Below are positions 52,820-62,661 of a stretch of DNA of 64,000 nucleotides, one piece after another. The stretch's first letter is position 1. The number at the start of each line of letters is the position of its first letter. The stretch covers positions 1 to 64,000 of the forward strand of contig JAIBBM010000021.1 in assembly GCA_019694685.1 (NCBI GenBank), written 5' to 3'. The stretch is from Leptospirales bacterium. GTDB taxonomy: Bacteria > Spirochaetota > Leptospiria > Leptospirales > Leptonemataceae. Both the position numbers and the translations under genes were made by a program. The notes under the pieces were generated by a model. That model did not search any database, was not told the DNA's origin, and worked only from the letters and a program-made list of their open reading frames with translations.

Positions 52820-54427
52820 TTAGTCTTTCATTACTTTATAGAGGAAGATCAATCCAAATATAACGGATGCAGGCAGCACCAGGACAGCCGTTTCTGGATG
52901 ACCTGTCTGTTGCAACTGAAGGGCGGCAAATCCTGACAGTGCACATAGACTGGCGAGCATTGCTTCTCTCGCGGTGCGATTTTCTTTTTTCTCTGGTTCC
53001 CTGGGATGATGAAGCGGTCGAAAGACTTCCAGTCTTTTATCTGTCAGTGCATTCTTGAGAGCGGACTGCCAGTTCTTGCTTCGCATGTACCAGAGAGGAC
53101 TCCGTTGCCTGGCGCGAAGGTATCTTTCCAGATGTGGCATGGCAGTCATGAATACGTTGACTCTGTCATCCAGGCGAATCGCGATCGAAAGAATGAGCGC
53201 CACAGCCCGGCTAAAGTAGATGTAACGTCGCGGAAGACGCACTTCTGAAATGATGTCTCGCAAGCGCATGCCGACCGCGTTGAGGTCGCGCATCTTGATC
53301 ATTCGACCAAATCGCACCGGATTGATTTTATAGAAGTTCTCTATCTTAAAGGATCCGTATCGAGCATACATCACTTCTGCAAGGTTGGCATACACTTCCG
53401 CGTCCGCATCCGGAGACAGCATTCCAGTTTCTAGCGCCAGATCCACAAAGGCGGGAATATCGCGTCTTCTCAGTATTTCGAAGACTCTTTCGAATACGTT
53501 GAACATTCTTTCTGGAATCGATTGTGTGGCGCCAAAGTCTACCAGGCCAATTCGCAGAGGACGTACACCGTCAGGCGGAATTACAAAAATATTTCCCGAA
53601 TGCGGGTCTGCGTGGTAGAAACGATCATCGAAGATCATTCTTACATACGTCTCTACTAAAAGCTCTGCTGCTTCGCGCCTGGCAATGCCGCGCGCATCGA
53701 GCTCCTCTATTTCAGAAATGTTTATGCCTTCAATGTATTCTGTGGTCAAGACCGTGCCGCCGGACAATTCATCCACAACCGATGGAACTACTACTCGCGG
53801 ATCGTTTGCGAAATTGTCTCGAATCCTTCGCATGTTCTCTGCTTCGTTTTCGTAGTCTATTTCTGTCAGAGTCATGGTGCTGAATTCATAGAGATGAGGG
53901 CGAAAGTCCAGATAAGGGTAAACCCAGAGGATCAGATTTACGGCGAGTTTGAGAGCGCGAATGTCCTGACGGATTTGAGATTCGATCCCTGGATGTAGAA
54001 ACTTTACGGCTACCTTTCTTCCGTCTTTTGTCCGGGCCAGATGCACCTGACCCAGAGATGCCGCGGCAATCGCCGTGTGATCGAATTCCTGAAAAAGGGA
54101 TTCAGGCTCAGATCCGAATTCATTTAGAAAACGATATCGTACCTGCGCGTACGGACGCGGAGTGATCTTGTCTTGAACGCTCGCAAAGACTTCCGTAAAT
54201 TCAGAATCAAATAGATTACTTACAGTAGAAAGAAACTGTGCGGCCTTGATGTAGATGCCACCCATTTCTATGAAGAAAGTTGCGATCTTCTTTGCAGCCC
54301 AGAGAGTGACTTTGTTTCGCGCAGCTGATCTGCGTGGAGCAGAAAGCGGTTTTGTTCCGTGATAGACAAAAACAGAAATGATCAAAAGTCGAACTGTAAA
54401 AATGAACAAAGAGAGAGTTCGCATCAT
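52820..54427 (-). CDS. ABC1/UbiB-family atypical kinase
   Basis: 535 residues. GGIYIKAAQFLS is the KxGQ-type loop (KAAQ here), IAAASLGQVHLA the Ala-rich nucleotide loop, VAVKFLHPG the Lys, YHADPHSGNIFV (near 268) the catalytic loop and LVDFGA (near 294) the metal-binding DFG. Two C-terminal helices (about 485-530) anchor it in the membrane. Relatives (UbiB, Coq8) drive isoprenoid quinone synthesis or lipid homeostasis. It overlaps the lipoprotein gene upstream by four bases (ATGA). Confidence 0.93.
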   Translation of the reverse strand: MMRTLSLFIFTVRLLIISVFVYHGTKPLSAPRRSAARNKVTLWAAKKIATFFIEMGGIYIKAAQFLSTVSNLFDSEFTEVFASVQDKITPRPYAQVRYRFLNEFGSEPESLFQEFDHTAIAAASLGQVHLARTKDGRKVAVKFLHPGIESQIRQDIRALKLAVNLILWVYPYLDFRPHLYEFSTMTLTEIDYENEAENMRRIRDNFANDPRVVVPSVVDELSGGTVLTTEYIEGINISEIEELDARGIARREAAELLVETYVRMIFDDRFYHADPHSGNIFVIPPDGVRPLRIGLVDFGATQSIPERMFNVFERVFEILRRRDIPAFVDLALETGMLSPDADAEVYANLAEVMYARYGSFKIENFYKINPVRFGRMIKMRDLNAVGMRLRDIISEVRLPRRYIYFSRAVALILSIAIRLDDRVNVFMTAMPHLERYLRARQRSPLWYMRSKNWQSALKNALTDKRLEVFRPLHHPREPEKKENRTAREAMLASLCALSGFAALQLQQTGHPETAVLVLPASVIFGLIFLYKVMKD

Positions 54428-54822
54428 TCAGCTCCGACTTTGTATCCGGGGACAGCTTCCGTGTCTAGCTTGCCGGGATTGTATAGATCCATATAGATTC
54501 TGAAATAAACCGGCACTTCCGGATCGCTTGCAATATAATCCCACAGTTGTGAGAACATGCTGCGCTTATCTGTCTTTCGCGCCGGGTTTTCTACTTTGAA
54601 TCGATCCAGAATATGGCCGCCAGGACCCTGGACTGCATCCAGGTATTCAAACTTTACGGGGCTTCCGTCCGGTCCTCTCATCAGGCGCAAATAACGCCTC
54701 TGTCCTTCCGGCTGGTCGCAGAGAACCGGGTTTTCCACGCTCCCTTTGGCTGGAGGTTGAATATCCACGTACGTTCTGCAGAACATGAAAAGTGGCAGGA
54801 TCAATAGCGAATAACGTTTCAA
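54424..54822 (-). CDS. Small lipoprotein of unknown function
   Basis: 132 residues. The hydrophobic N-terminus ends LFMFC, a loose lipobox. The mature part is polar with FEYLDAVQGPGGHILDRF and YFRIYMDLYNPG. No family recognised. The start is TTG, overlapping the DUF6279 stop (TTGA), and its end overlaps the ABC1 kinase start, so translation of all three is coupled. Confidence 0.75.
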   Translation of the reverse strand: MKRYSLLILPLFMFCRTYVDIQPPAKGSVENPVLCDQPEGQRRYLRLMRGPDGSPVKFEYLDAVQGPGGHILDRFKVENPARKTDKRSMFSQLWDYIASDPEVPVYFRIYMDLYNPGKLDTEAVPGYKVGAE

Positions 54823-55667
54823 TTTGATTCCAGTGAGATCTTGCGAAGATCCTGGGCAAGCTCAATCATTTTGTCCGCTGCTTTCTTTCTTTGTTCTTTT
54901 GTCAGAATCCCGTCCATCCTTTCAGTGCCGGTTCTAAAGCTTTTCCATGACTCGTTCGAATACTGTTTTGCGACCGGATCGGGTCTGGCGCCCGGAAGCA
55001 ACCAGAAGCTGCGGAGAAAATCCCTGGTTTTTTCTTTGCCTGCTTTTTCGCGCACGAGTCTTTCCACCTGTGCCATTCCATGCGCCCTGTATGCAAGCCT
55101 CATCGCAGTGAGGTCTGGGAGGTCTCGCGCGATTTCCTGTGCCTTTGCTTTTTGCGCAGAGTCCAGGCTTCCAGTCCAGAATTCCATGAAATCAGTCAGC
55201 CTTTTTGCGCGAAGGGCAGCTTTCTTATCCTGATTTGCATGGAACTCTTCTTCAATTTCGGAAGTTTCTTTTGCGAATTGCGCGCGAAAGTTCACCATCT
55301 GCTCTTCGTTGAGAGTGGTCAAAAACTCCGAGCAATCCGGCTCGATTCGAGTGAGCGTTCTGTCCCGCATTCCCAGTATTTGAGATTCCATCCAAAGCGC
55401 ATCGTCGTGACCAAATTTCTCTTTTCCGCGCCGGGCGATTTCAACCAGAAGATCTGCCACCCTCGGAAGCTCTTCAGATCTGTGCCATGATAGATGCTCT
55501 TTGAGCTTTCCTTTCACGAAGGACGACTGCGCGCCGTCCAGATCGAAATAGTTGTTCGTGCGGACATAGAGAAGAGTGTCCGCCCTTTTGTAGCCCTGAA
55601 GGATTACTGTTTTCGTGCATCCGGCGCATACGAGCAGTAAGGCGAAAACCAGTATACTGCGACGCAT
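54819..55667 (-). CDS. DUF6279-family lipoprotein
   Basis: 282 residues. Lipobox VCAGC after a short signal. YVRTNNYFDLDGAQSSFVKGKLKEHLSWHRSEELP is the family's start (only part quoted: NYFDLDGAQ and WHRSEELP), followed by an all-helical body. Function unknown; members are outer-membrane or periplasmic lipoproteins. The ATG at 55667 has GAGG ten bases before it; a GTG at 55670 is alternative. It follows fumC by 13 bases. Confidence 0.85.
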   Translation of the reverse strand: MRRSILVFALLLVCAGCTKTVILQGYKRADTLLYVRTNNYFDLDGAQSSFVKGKLKEHLSWHRSEELPRVADLLVEIARRGKEKFGHDDALWMESQILGMRDRTLTRIEPDCSEFLTTLNEEQMVNFRAQFAKETSEIEEEFHANQDKKAALRAKRLTDFMEFWTGSLDSAQKAKAQEIARDLPDLTAMRLAYRAHGMAQVERLVREKAGKEKTRDFLRSFWLLPGARPDPVAKQYSNESWKSFRTGTERMDGILTKEQRKKAADKMIELAQDLRKISLESN

Positions 55668-55680
55668 CACGACGAATGCC

Positions 55681-57093
55681 TCAGCCTACGTTTTCGTCCG
55701 GGGCGATCATGTCTTCCGGACGAACCCACTTGTCAAAATTCTCCGGAGAAACCAGACCCAGCTCCTGCGCAGACTCTTTCAAAGTGATGTTCTTGTTAAA
55801 AGCGTTCTTTGCGATTTTCGCGGCAGCGTCATAGCCAACGTGAGGATTGAGAGCGGTTACAAGCATCAGCGAATTTGTGAGATGCTTTTGAATGTTCTCT
55901 TTCACAGGCTCGATTCCTTCTGCACAATGCTCGCGGAAGCTGTTCATTGCATCACCGAGAAGGCGGATGGAGTTGAGTGTATTGAAAATAATCAGAGGTT
56001 TGTAAACGTTGAGCTCAAAATTTCCGGAAGCGGCGCCAAAGTTTACAGCAACGTCATTGCCGATCACCTGGGCTGCCACCATGGTCATTGCTTCTGATTG
56101 AGTCGGATTTACTTTTCCTGGCATGATAGAAGAGCCTGGTTCATTTGCAGGAATAGAAAGTTCTCCAAGACCGGACCTGGGACCGCTCGCAAGCCAGCGC
56201 ACATCGTTTGCAATCTTCATCAAATCGCAGGCGAGAGTTTTGAGTACTCCGTGCGTTTCTACGAGTGGACCATGGCCTGCCAGTGCTTCGAATTTGTTTG
56301 GAGCGGAAACAAAAGGCAACTTTGTGAGTTCTGCAATTTTCTTTGCTGCCAGGTCTGCGAATTTTGGATGAGTATTGAGTCCCGTGCCCACTGCGGTTCC
56401 ACCCAGAGCCAGTTCATACAGTCCAGGCAGAACTTTTTCCAGACGCTTGATATCGTTGGAAAGCATAGAAACGTAGCCTGAAAATTCCTGGCCCAGGGTG
56501 AGCGGCGTTGCATCCATCAAATGAGTGCGGCCGATCTTGATGATCTTTTCAAATTCCTTTGACTTTTTATCCAGCACGTCGCGAAGACTTTTTGCTGCCG
56601 GGATGAGATGCTGTGCGATTCGCTCCGCCGCCGCAATGTGCATTCCTGTTGGGAAAGTATCGTTGGAACTTTGAGCTTTGTTTACATCGTCGTTGGGGTG
56701 GATTGGATCTTTGGAACCCATTTTCCCGCCTGCAAGTTCGATCGCGCGATTGGAGATCACTTCATTCGCGTTCATGTTGGTCTGTGTGCCAGAACCAGTT
56801 TGCCAGATTACAAGAGGGAAGTGATCATCGAGCTTTCCATCGATGACTTCATCTGCGGCGCGCATGATGAGATTTACTTTCTCCTGCGAGAGCAGTCCGA
56901 GTTCGCGATTTGCAATGGCCGCGGCCTTTTTCAGGATACCCATGGCGCGGATGAACTCGCGCGGAAAATGATCGTGTCCAATTTTGAAGTGATGCAGTGA
57001 TCTTTGAGTCTGGGCTCCCCAGTAGCGGTCCGACGCTACTTCGATTTCGCCCATTGTGTCGCGTTCTTTGCGTGTCATAGGGTTGAAATTCAA
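55681..57093 (-). CDS. fumC: Class II fumarate hydratase
   Basis: 470-residue cytoplasmic tricarboxylic-acid-cycle enzyme that hydrates fumarate to malate. The signature [17 protein letters not shown] lies near residue 319; other blocks are [12 protein letters not shown] (near 105), [18 protein letters not shown] (near 137) and [16 protein letters not shown] (near 230). It overlaps the SpoIIE gene upstream by four bases, an unusual partner for a housekeeping enzyme. Confidence 0.97.
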   Translation of the reverse strand: MNFNPMTRKERDTMGEIEVASDRYWGAQTQRSLHHFKIGHDHFPREFIRAMGILKKAAAIANRELGLLSQEKVNLIMRAADEVIDGKLDDHFPLVIWQTGSGTQTNMNANEVISNRAIELAGGKMGSKDPIHPNDDVNKAQSSNDTFPTGMHIAAAERIAQHLIPAAKSLRDVLDKKSKEFEKIIKIGRTHLMDATPLTLGQEFSGYVSMLSNDIKRLEKVLPGLYELALGGTAVGTGLNTHPKFADLAAKKIAELTKLPFVSAPNKFEALAGHGPLVETHGVLKTLACDLMKIANDVRWLASGPRSGLGELSIPANEPGSSIMPGKVNPTQSEAMTMVAAQVIGNDVAVNFGAASGNFELNVYKPLIIFNTLNSIRLLGDAMNSFREHCAEGIEPVKENIQKHLTNSLMLVTALNPHVGYDAAAKIAKNAFNKNITLKESAQELGLVSPENFDKWVRPEDMIAPDENVG

Positions 57094-58469
57094 TGGGCGC
57101 GTCGGATCGTCAATAAAGACAGATCGTCATCGAATATGTTTTTCCCGGTCGCATGAACCAGGAGATCAATGATTCTGTGGTTGATTTTTTCAATATCCTG
57201 CGATTCCTGCAGCGCTTCTCGGAACATGTTGAGCAAACCTTTGACTTCGATGGCTTCTCCCAGCGCGTCCCTGGCTTCTGTAATTCCGTCTGTATAAAGC
57301 AGAACAATGTCGCCTATCCCTAGCTGGAATGTGAATTCATCAAATGAAACGCGTCTATCCGCTGTAAGGACTCCGATCCAGGGTCCCTTTGTTTCCAGAA
57401 TATCCATTCTATCTTCCGCTGGACGATACACCAGAATCTTCAGATGAGAACCAGCAAATGTTACTTTGCCGTTTGCATCAAATCGCATGAGCACAAACGT
57501 CATGAAACTTTTTTCAGTCAGGCTGCTTGCAGTGCGTGAGAATGAATAGTCCAGAAGAGAAAGGACTTTTCCAGGATCCTGCACTTGCTGGTCTCGCAGC
57601 ACCTGATGAAGAGACGTTCGCGCAAGCATCACCAGAAGCCCTGCCTGAATGCCGTGTCCGGTTACGTCTCCCATCGCAAACCAGGTGTGCCCCCGGATTT
57701 CAAGTGCATCTATGTAGTCTCCGCCCGCACCTGCTCCAGACATGGTACGCATAAATCCATGCCACTGGTATGGACCACCTTCGCTCTTGTTAGGCGGAAG
57801 AAGATCCTTCTGGATCTTTCCTGCCAGAGTGATGTCTCTTGCAAGTTCCGCTTTGAGGCGATTGAGCCTGATTTCTGCCTGATCACGAACGGATCTGTAT
57901 GCTTCGCACAAAATCCAAATGATGCCCAGAGAGACCGCCGAGTTTGCGAAGAATCGTGTGTGCCAGAACTGGCGTTCGCCTTCGCTTGCGTAGTGGAAAT
58001 CCTGCTGGTAGAGAAATGGTAAGAACGCTACAATCTGAACGACCAGTCCCAGAAGGCTCATCCAGCGGTTGAATAGAAAGTGCAAAGCCACGACCACTGC
58101 GGCCGCGAATGGAAGCCCCGCCGGAGGAAATACTCTAGAAAGATATGAATTCGCGTAGTTGGCTCCGCCTGCAACGGTCACAAGCGCAAGGGCGATCCAT
58201 CTGTATCCCTTCGCGCGCAATGCAACGATGAGGCTCATTCCAGCGAAAATCAAAAACGCAAGCGTAAGGACAATGCCGCCTATCTCGGGGGTGTCCCGGA
58301 TGACGAGGATGCCGCGGATGAGCATAAAGACGCCAAGCAATCCTCCGGTGACCATGATGATCTGCAGGCGTCTTCTTTCCTGATAGTCACGCAGAAAAGG
58401 ATGATCCGGATGAAGGAACGCGGTCGAATAACGTCTGAGAAAGCGAAGGATGCGAAGAGAAGTTCTCAT
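57090..58469 (-). CDS. Membrane SpoIIE/PP2C phosphatase
   Basis: 459 residues. The N-terminal half has about six membrane helices (about 35-200), then a short helical linker ([19 protein letters not shown]) and a SpoIIE domain (about 225-455) with [24 protein letters not shown] (near 263) and [19 protein letters not shown]. Metal-binding Asp residues are present. It would dephosphorylate a STAS-type antagonist. The four-base overlaps on both sides tie it to fumC and to the TPR-like gene. Confidence 0.92.
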   Translation of the reverse strand: MRTSLRILRFLRRYSTAFLHPDHPFLRDYQERRRLQIIMVTGGLLGVFMLIRGILVIRDTPEIGGIVLTLAFLIFAGMSLIVALRAKGYRWIALALVTVAGGANYANSYLSRVFPPAGLPFAAAVVVALHFLFNRWMSLLGLVVQIVAFLPFLYQQDFHYASEGERQFWHTRFFANSAVSLGIIWILCEAYRSVRDQAEIRLNRLKAELARDITLAGKIQKDLLPPNKSEGGPYQWHGFMRTMSGAGAGGDYIDALEIRGHTWFAMGDVTGHGIQAGLLVMLARTSLHQVLRDQQVQDPGKVLSLLDYSFSRTASSLTEKSFMTFVLMRFDANGKVTFAGSHLKILVYRPAEDRMDILETKGPWIGVLTADRRVSFDEFTFQLGIGDIVLLYTDGITEARDALGEAIEVKGLLNMFREALQESQDIEKINHRIIDLLVHATGKNIFDDDLSLLTIRRAH

Positions 58470-59269
58470 TTTGTAATTCTAAGTTCTCGCAGTGCATCCC
58501 GTGCGCGATCCTTGCCGGAAAACGCAAGAAAGATGCCTTTCAGTCTGCCAGTTTCGTAGTATTCAATGCCCTGTTTGCCTTCAACCATTTCGTAAATCGC
58601 ACACTGAGCGGTAGTTGGTCCACCTGCCTCGATTCTTCCCGGCCAGCAGATTCCTGCGTTCAGATCGCTCAGCGTGCTTGTGGAAGTGATTCCTCGTCTT
58701 TTGTCCCAGATTCGGCGATAGTCTTCTACAGAGACGGACCGCGGCCACAGATCGTATGCGATGAGAATGGATTCTGCATCATGCCCCAGGTAAATGATCT
58801 TTTGAGTGAGAGTGGGCGAATCGACAGATTTTGCCTTCATGATTCTAAATTCGCCGAGGAAAGATACTTTGAGTCCGGCGGTATCGCTTTGAACCGTGGT
58901 TCTCCCTGTTTGTTTGCGGAAATATACGATTGGATCGCACTGCGCGAGTAGATCTTTGACTGCGCGGGAGCGGTCAATGTTTTCCAGCCGTCGCGTTGCG
59001 TCTTTAGAAGGACCTGTGCCCATCACTTCGATCGCACGCAAAAGACAGACTGCCTCTTCTAGATTTCCTTCGCGGCGAAGTGCATCCGCTTCTGCGAGAT
59101 GAAGGATCGCATCTTCTACCACAGGCAGAACTGGTTTCCAGCCTCCGTGCTTCACATCCATGGTTACTTCTGCGTTGCGACCCAGGACGAACACGCGGCC
59201 GTAGTGATCCTTGACCCGAGCGAAGGTAGATACGAAAGCCAGGAGAAGTCCTGGATACATGATTGACAT
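58466..59269 (-). CDS. Protein of unknown function with signal-like N-terminus
   Basis: 267 residues. ATG 59269 (or 59260) gives a short hydrophobic segment (PGLLLAFVSTFA). A helical part (LHLAEADALRREGNLEEAVCLLRAIEVM, in shortened form, near 60-90) resembles one TPR unit. A second half has KVSFLGEFRIMKAK and SILIAYDLWPRSVSVEDYRRI. No family recognised. It is the first gene of the long minus-strand operon, and its end overlaps the SpoIIE gene by four bases. The gap to the divergent acyltransferase gene is only 27 bases. Confidence 0.72.
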   Translation of the reverse strand: MSIMYPGLLLAFVSTFARVKDHYGRVFVLGRNAEVTMDVKHGGWKPVLPVVEDAILHLAEADALRREGNLEEAVCLLRAIEVMGTGPSKDATRRLENIDRSRAVKDLLAQCDPIVYFRKQTGRTTVQSDTAGLKVSFLGEFRIMKAKSVDSPTLTQKIIYLGHDAESILIAYDLWPRSVSVEDYRRIWDKRRGITSTSTLSDLNAGICWPGRIEAGGPTTAQCAIYEMVEGKQGIEYYETGRLKGIFLAFSGKDRARDALRELRITK

Positions 59270-59296
59270 GAATGTCCGGCGTTTCAGAATCAAGGT

Positions 59297-60007
59297 GTGT
59301 TTGAGCAAGAAAAGGAATCCTTTCACAAAATCAAGGCGATTGCAAAGCCATTTCTGGACTGGATGGTAGACATCCAGCATGAAGGGCTCGAGTATGTGCC
59401 CCGGGAAGGCGGCTGCATTCTTGTCGGCAACCATCGTTCCGATATGGATCCTTTCATCGTCGCGTCTGTTGTGCCACGATTCATTTCCTGGATCGCAGCT
59501 GAGTACACTCAGAGAATTCCAGTGTTCAAGAATCTGGTGAGAGAAACCGGAGTCATTCCCATGCAGATAGACGGCAATGTATCTGTTGCCAGCATCAAGA
59601 AGACCATGAGCGTTTTAAAATCGGGAGAGATCCTGGGTATATTTCCGGAAGGCCACGATTACATGGTGAAGAATCAGTTTTCATCTCCCATGGTAGATTT
59701 TCATCAAGGCTTTGCTACGTTCGCGGCACGCGGAAAAGCGCCTATCATTCCTTTTGTGATCATTCCTATTGAAGAGGACCTGGAAACAATTCCAGTGCCT
59801 GGCTACGTGCGTTCTCTGTTCGGTTTGCCGGAAGAGGTGTGTAAGATTCCTCATCGCGTCGTGTATAAAAAAGTCAAAATCATATTCTGCGAACCTGTGA
59901 TGTACAACGCATTTCAGGATGTTCCAGGTCAGGACAGCATTCTGGTGCATCATGTTCGTAGTGCCATGGAAGAAAGACTGACCGCTCACGGTCTAACGCA
60001 ACGATAG
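59297..60007 (+). CDS. 1-acyl-sn-glycerol-3-phosphate acyltransferase (PlsC family)
   Basis: 236 residues. GLEYVPREGGCILVGNHRSDMDP has the HX4D catalytic motif, and IFPEGHD (near 115) is the acceptor-binding motif. It transfers an acyl chain to lysophosphatidate or a related lysolipid at the inner membrane face. The start is GTG 59297, the only start in the frame before the conserved part except a later ATG at 59363. It is the second PlsC-like protein in this window. Its end marks the last gene of the ordinary chromosome before the accessory stretch. Confidence 0.9.
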   Translation: MFEQEKESFHKIKAIAKPFLDWMVDIQHEGLEYVPREGGCILVGNHRSDMDPFIVASVVPRFISWIAAEYTQRIPVFKNLVRETGVIPMQIDGNVSVASIKKTMSVLKSGEILGIFPEGHDYMVKNQFSSPMVDFHQGFATFAARGKAPIIPFVIIPIEEDLETIPVPGYVRSLFGLPEEVCKIPHRVVYKKVKIIFCEPVMYNAFQDVPGQDSILVHHVRSAMEERLTAHGLTQR

Positions 60008-60085
60008 GCGGCGTTTAGACTAGGCCATGCAAGAAGGGTACAAATGGCCCGACGAATAATTTCCTGAACTTCTCTCAGGTCGTAA

Positions 60086-60301
60086 TTTCGGCAAAGTAAC
60101 GGTAACTGCAGCGGCCTGCAGATATCAACCGGAGCCACGCGGTCGCTGGCTACAAAATCCCGCGTGGCCAAGTCCATGATCCAGGAATTGCGCGATGGGA
60201 AAAAGAAGAACCCGGGCATCGAAGTATTCACTCGCCTCTTGAAGCCGCTGGGGGCTCGTCTTGTCATTGGTGACGGCAAACGCGAAGTAACGGTCGGCTG
60301 A
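60086..60301 (+). pseudogene. Headless XRE-type HTH fragment
   Basis: This plus-strand frame opens after a TAA at 60083-60085 and ends at TGA 60299-60301. It reads ATRSLATKSRVAKSMIQELR, then DGKKKNPGIEVFTRLLKPLG and ARLVIGDGKREVTVG, the second half of a Cro/CI-type helix-turn-helix domain as found in antitoxins. The only ATG (60176) lies inside the recognition helix, so the N-terminal part is missing or altered. It is probably a remnant at the edge of the accessory region. The rest of 60008-60496 contains nothing else I can identify. Confidence 0.55.
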
Positions 60302-60496
60302 GGTTTCCTGCACATTCCACAATGCCGTGTTTTGGAACCTGGGGAGAGTCCGGGTGTAGCCACAGGCGGACGGAACCCACTCCGATTCTCAAACGGACGC
60401 GCCCATTCCGGTGCCGCGCACAATGATCGCACACCCGTGAACTATTCGGCTGCGGGCAAAAAAGTCTTGAAAGCGATTGCGACAGATATCCTGATA

Positions 60497-62491
60497 ATGA
60501 GGCCCCGAGGTTACGTTTTGGACATAATATCACCTATCCCGTCGGACTTAGCTGAACAAGAACTGGCAAACCGGATCAAAACTGACCTCAAGGACGAGGC
60601 GGGCATCGCCCTGTTCAACTTAGACACGCCAGAAATCCGCGAAGTGGACGGGATAGTGTGGAGCCCAACACTGGGTTTCTTTCTCTTGGAGACGAAGGGA
60701 TTCCAAATTGAGGACTTTAAAGCAATTTCGCTCGTCGCAATAAACTATGCTAGGGAGAATCACCGGCGCAAGTATGGACACAAACCGCCACCGTGGAAGG
60801 GCGCGAAGGCGACGGCGCGCAAACTTGCATCGTATTTCGATTCGCTGTACTTCGGACGGAGGATTTTTCCGGAGGCCCCTGAACCGCGGGCGCAATTCAA
60901 AGACCTGCACATTCCTTATATCTCCTTTGCAGTTTTCTTCCCGTTCATTCGGGAGGAAGAATTCCGAGACCGCTTCCCGCAAACATATCCGGTTCTGGAA
61001 AAAATACTCATTTTCAAGGACAGTCCGTTACGATCCAAGCTCGAAGCAATCGCCCATGCTCTCGCGCCGGGTGATAAGAAGAAGGGCGGTGGAGACCATG
61101 CTGAGGCACTCCGCGTTATTAACGAGTACAAACGCAAAGTCTTCCGGTTCGCCCCCGAGGAAGCTCAGCAGTCCAAGTATGATTGGGAGAGACTCAATAG
61201 ACTGGAAAACACTGAAATCCAAGCAGACCTGAGACATTTGTCCCTCAAACATCCGGCCCACCGTTATGGCTATGCAGGCACCGGCAAGACAGTCATCGGT
61301 CTTGCCTTGCTCCGCAACCTCGCGCTAGGGGGGAAACGGGTGCTATATACATGCTTCAACAAAGTTCTGGCCAGCGACTTTAGACGCTGGAATCGATGCG
61401 CGGGGGTCATCGAGTATAAATACCTGTCTCAGATTGACTTTAAGGACATCCACCAGATCATCACTGAACTTGAACCATTCCAGCTGAGGGTCCAACGTCA
61501 TGAGGAACCGCGCGATCTGTTTAGCAAAGATGATTTTCAGGCGCACTTTGAGCGAGTTGTCGCTACGGTGATTGCCGATGGTGGTTATCGAGGTGTCTAC
61601 GATTACATCGTGATCGATGAAGGACAGGACCTCAACGACTATGCATGGCGGTTGCTTGAACACCTTTCGGTGGACGGCTGGAATACAATCATGTCCATTT
61701 ATGGGCGTGAGCAAAATCTCTATCGCGATGCTCCGTCCCCATTCTTGGTTCGGCATGCAAATCTCGCCAAGAAATCCTCCGAGCTACCGGAAGCAAGGGA
61801 CAACCACAAACGTCGCAACCGGGTTTTCAAGAATAGTTCGGCCACTTTCCTGTTCGCGCAATCCATGCATGATCATTTCCCAAACGATAAAACGGCGGGC
61901 CAGTTCATAGCACGGTACCTGGGGAAGGAGGAGAATTCGGATGATGACTTCACGTTTACCAAGAGTGGTAGCTTCCCTTACTTTCGTTTCCATACAGGCG
62001 ATGCAAGTCAGCATTTTCGCAGGGCGTTGAAGCATTTCCACCGGTTGCTGACCACCGAAAAATTGCCGCATTACGGCCTGCTGATCCTGGTCCCTTTCGG
62101 CTTGAGTCGCAACAAAGAGAACAATGCATACAGAAATCTTGCGGTGCATGCGCTGGCAGAGATGCAGATTGATTTCATCGACTATACAAACGACGATTTG
62201 CGGCGACTGGAAGGTTCAGATAGCCAAGTGCGGATCTGCACATTTCACAGCGCGCGTGGCCTTGAGGCCCATTTTTCCCTGGTCCTCGGCTTGGAGCACA
62301 TTGAGGAAGTGGCCTCACACACGAATTGCGACCCCAAGAAGCTGGCATACATCGCTCTGACACGGGCAATTCACGATACAGTGGTGTTCGTGAATCACTC
62401 AAAACGACCGACTGGTCCACAAATCCAAACCTATGTCGAAAAAGTGTATTCTGCGCTCGGGACGGACCACAAGTTTTTTCGATCCGCTTAG
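60497..62491 (+). CDS. NERD nuclease-UvrD/Rep-type helicase fusion
   Basis: 664 residues from ATG 60497 (MRPRGYVLD). The NERD domain (about 5-115) has REVDGIVW and FFLLETKG (near 63), the Asp and ExK of a PD-(D/E)xK-type nuclease. A helical linker leads to a superfamily 1 helicase with Walker A GYAGTGKTVIG (near 257), Walker B VIDEGQDLND (near 373), TFHSARGLEAH (motif V-like, near 580) and IALTRAIHDTVVF (motif VI, near 619). Such fusions may process DNA ends or act against foreign DNA; function here is inferred. The frame is open 55 codons further upstream without family similarity. Confidence 0.85.
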   Translation: MRPRGYVLDIISPIPSDLAEQELANRIKTDLKDEAGIALFNLDTPEIREVDGIVWSPTLGFFLLETKGFQIEDFKAISLVAINYARENHRRKYGHKPPPWKGAKATARKLASYFDSLYFGRRIFPEAPEPRAQFKDLHIPYISFAVFFPFIREEEFRDRFPQTYPVLEKILIFKDSPLRSKLEAIAHALAPGDKKKGGGDHAEALRVINEYKRKVFRFAPEEAQQSKYDWERLNRLENTEIQADLRHLSLKHPAHRYGYAGTGKTVIGLALLRNLALGGKRVLYTCFNKVLASDFRRWNRCAGVIEYKYLSQIDFKDIHQIITELEPFQLRVQRHEEPRDLFSKDDFQAHFERVVATVIADGGYRGVYDYIVIDEGQDLNDYAWRLLEHLSVDGWNTIMSIYGREQNLYRDAPSPFLVRHANLAKKSSELPEARDNHKRRNRVFKNSSATFLFAQSMHDHFPNDKTAGQFIARYLGKEENSDDDFTFTKSGSFPYFRFHTGDASQHFRRALKHFHRLLTTEKLPHYGLLILVPFGLSRNKENNAYRNLAVHALAEMQIDFIDYTNDDLRRLEGSDSQVRICTFHSARGLEAHFSLVLGLEHIEEVASHTNCDPKKLAYIALTRAIHDTVVFVNHSKRPTGPQIQTYVEKVYSALGTDHKFFRSA

Positions 62492-62661
62492 GCCCGAAAA
62501 GCCAATCGATACACTGTGTCCTGCTTGTTGTCGCACATCTAAGTTGAGAAGCATATAGTTGCCCGCGGGCGGTGCGAACCTGTTTTTCTCCTTGCCTTCA
62601 GTTACTGACCTGATCAGCATCATTTGCGTCTTGGCATTCGGCGCACCGCGGAGATGAATTC

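Noticed and set aside
8591..59999. Recurrent CGCCTAACG / CGTTAGGCG and CATAACG strings, some just after stop codons (near 8593, 12612, 19651, 35867), resembling integron attC core ends
   Set aside because: By rough count the 7-base core is no more frequent than expected in 64 kb, many copies lie inside conserved genes, gene orientations are mixed, and no paired core sites with attC-like folding or integrase gene was seen.
59986..60432. A 148-codon minus-strand frame between the acyltransferase and the helicase genes
   Set aside because: It lies opposite the better supported HTH fragment, has no family signature and starts inside the upstream extension of the helicase frame.
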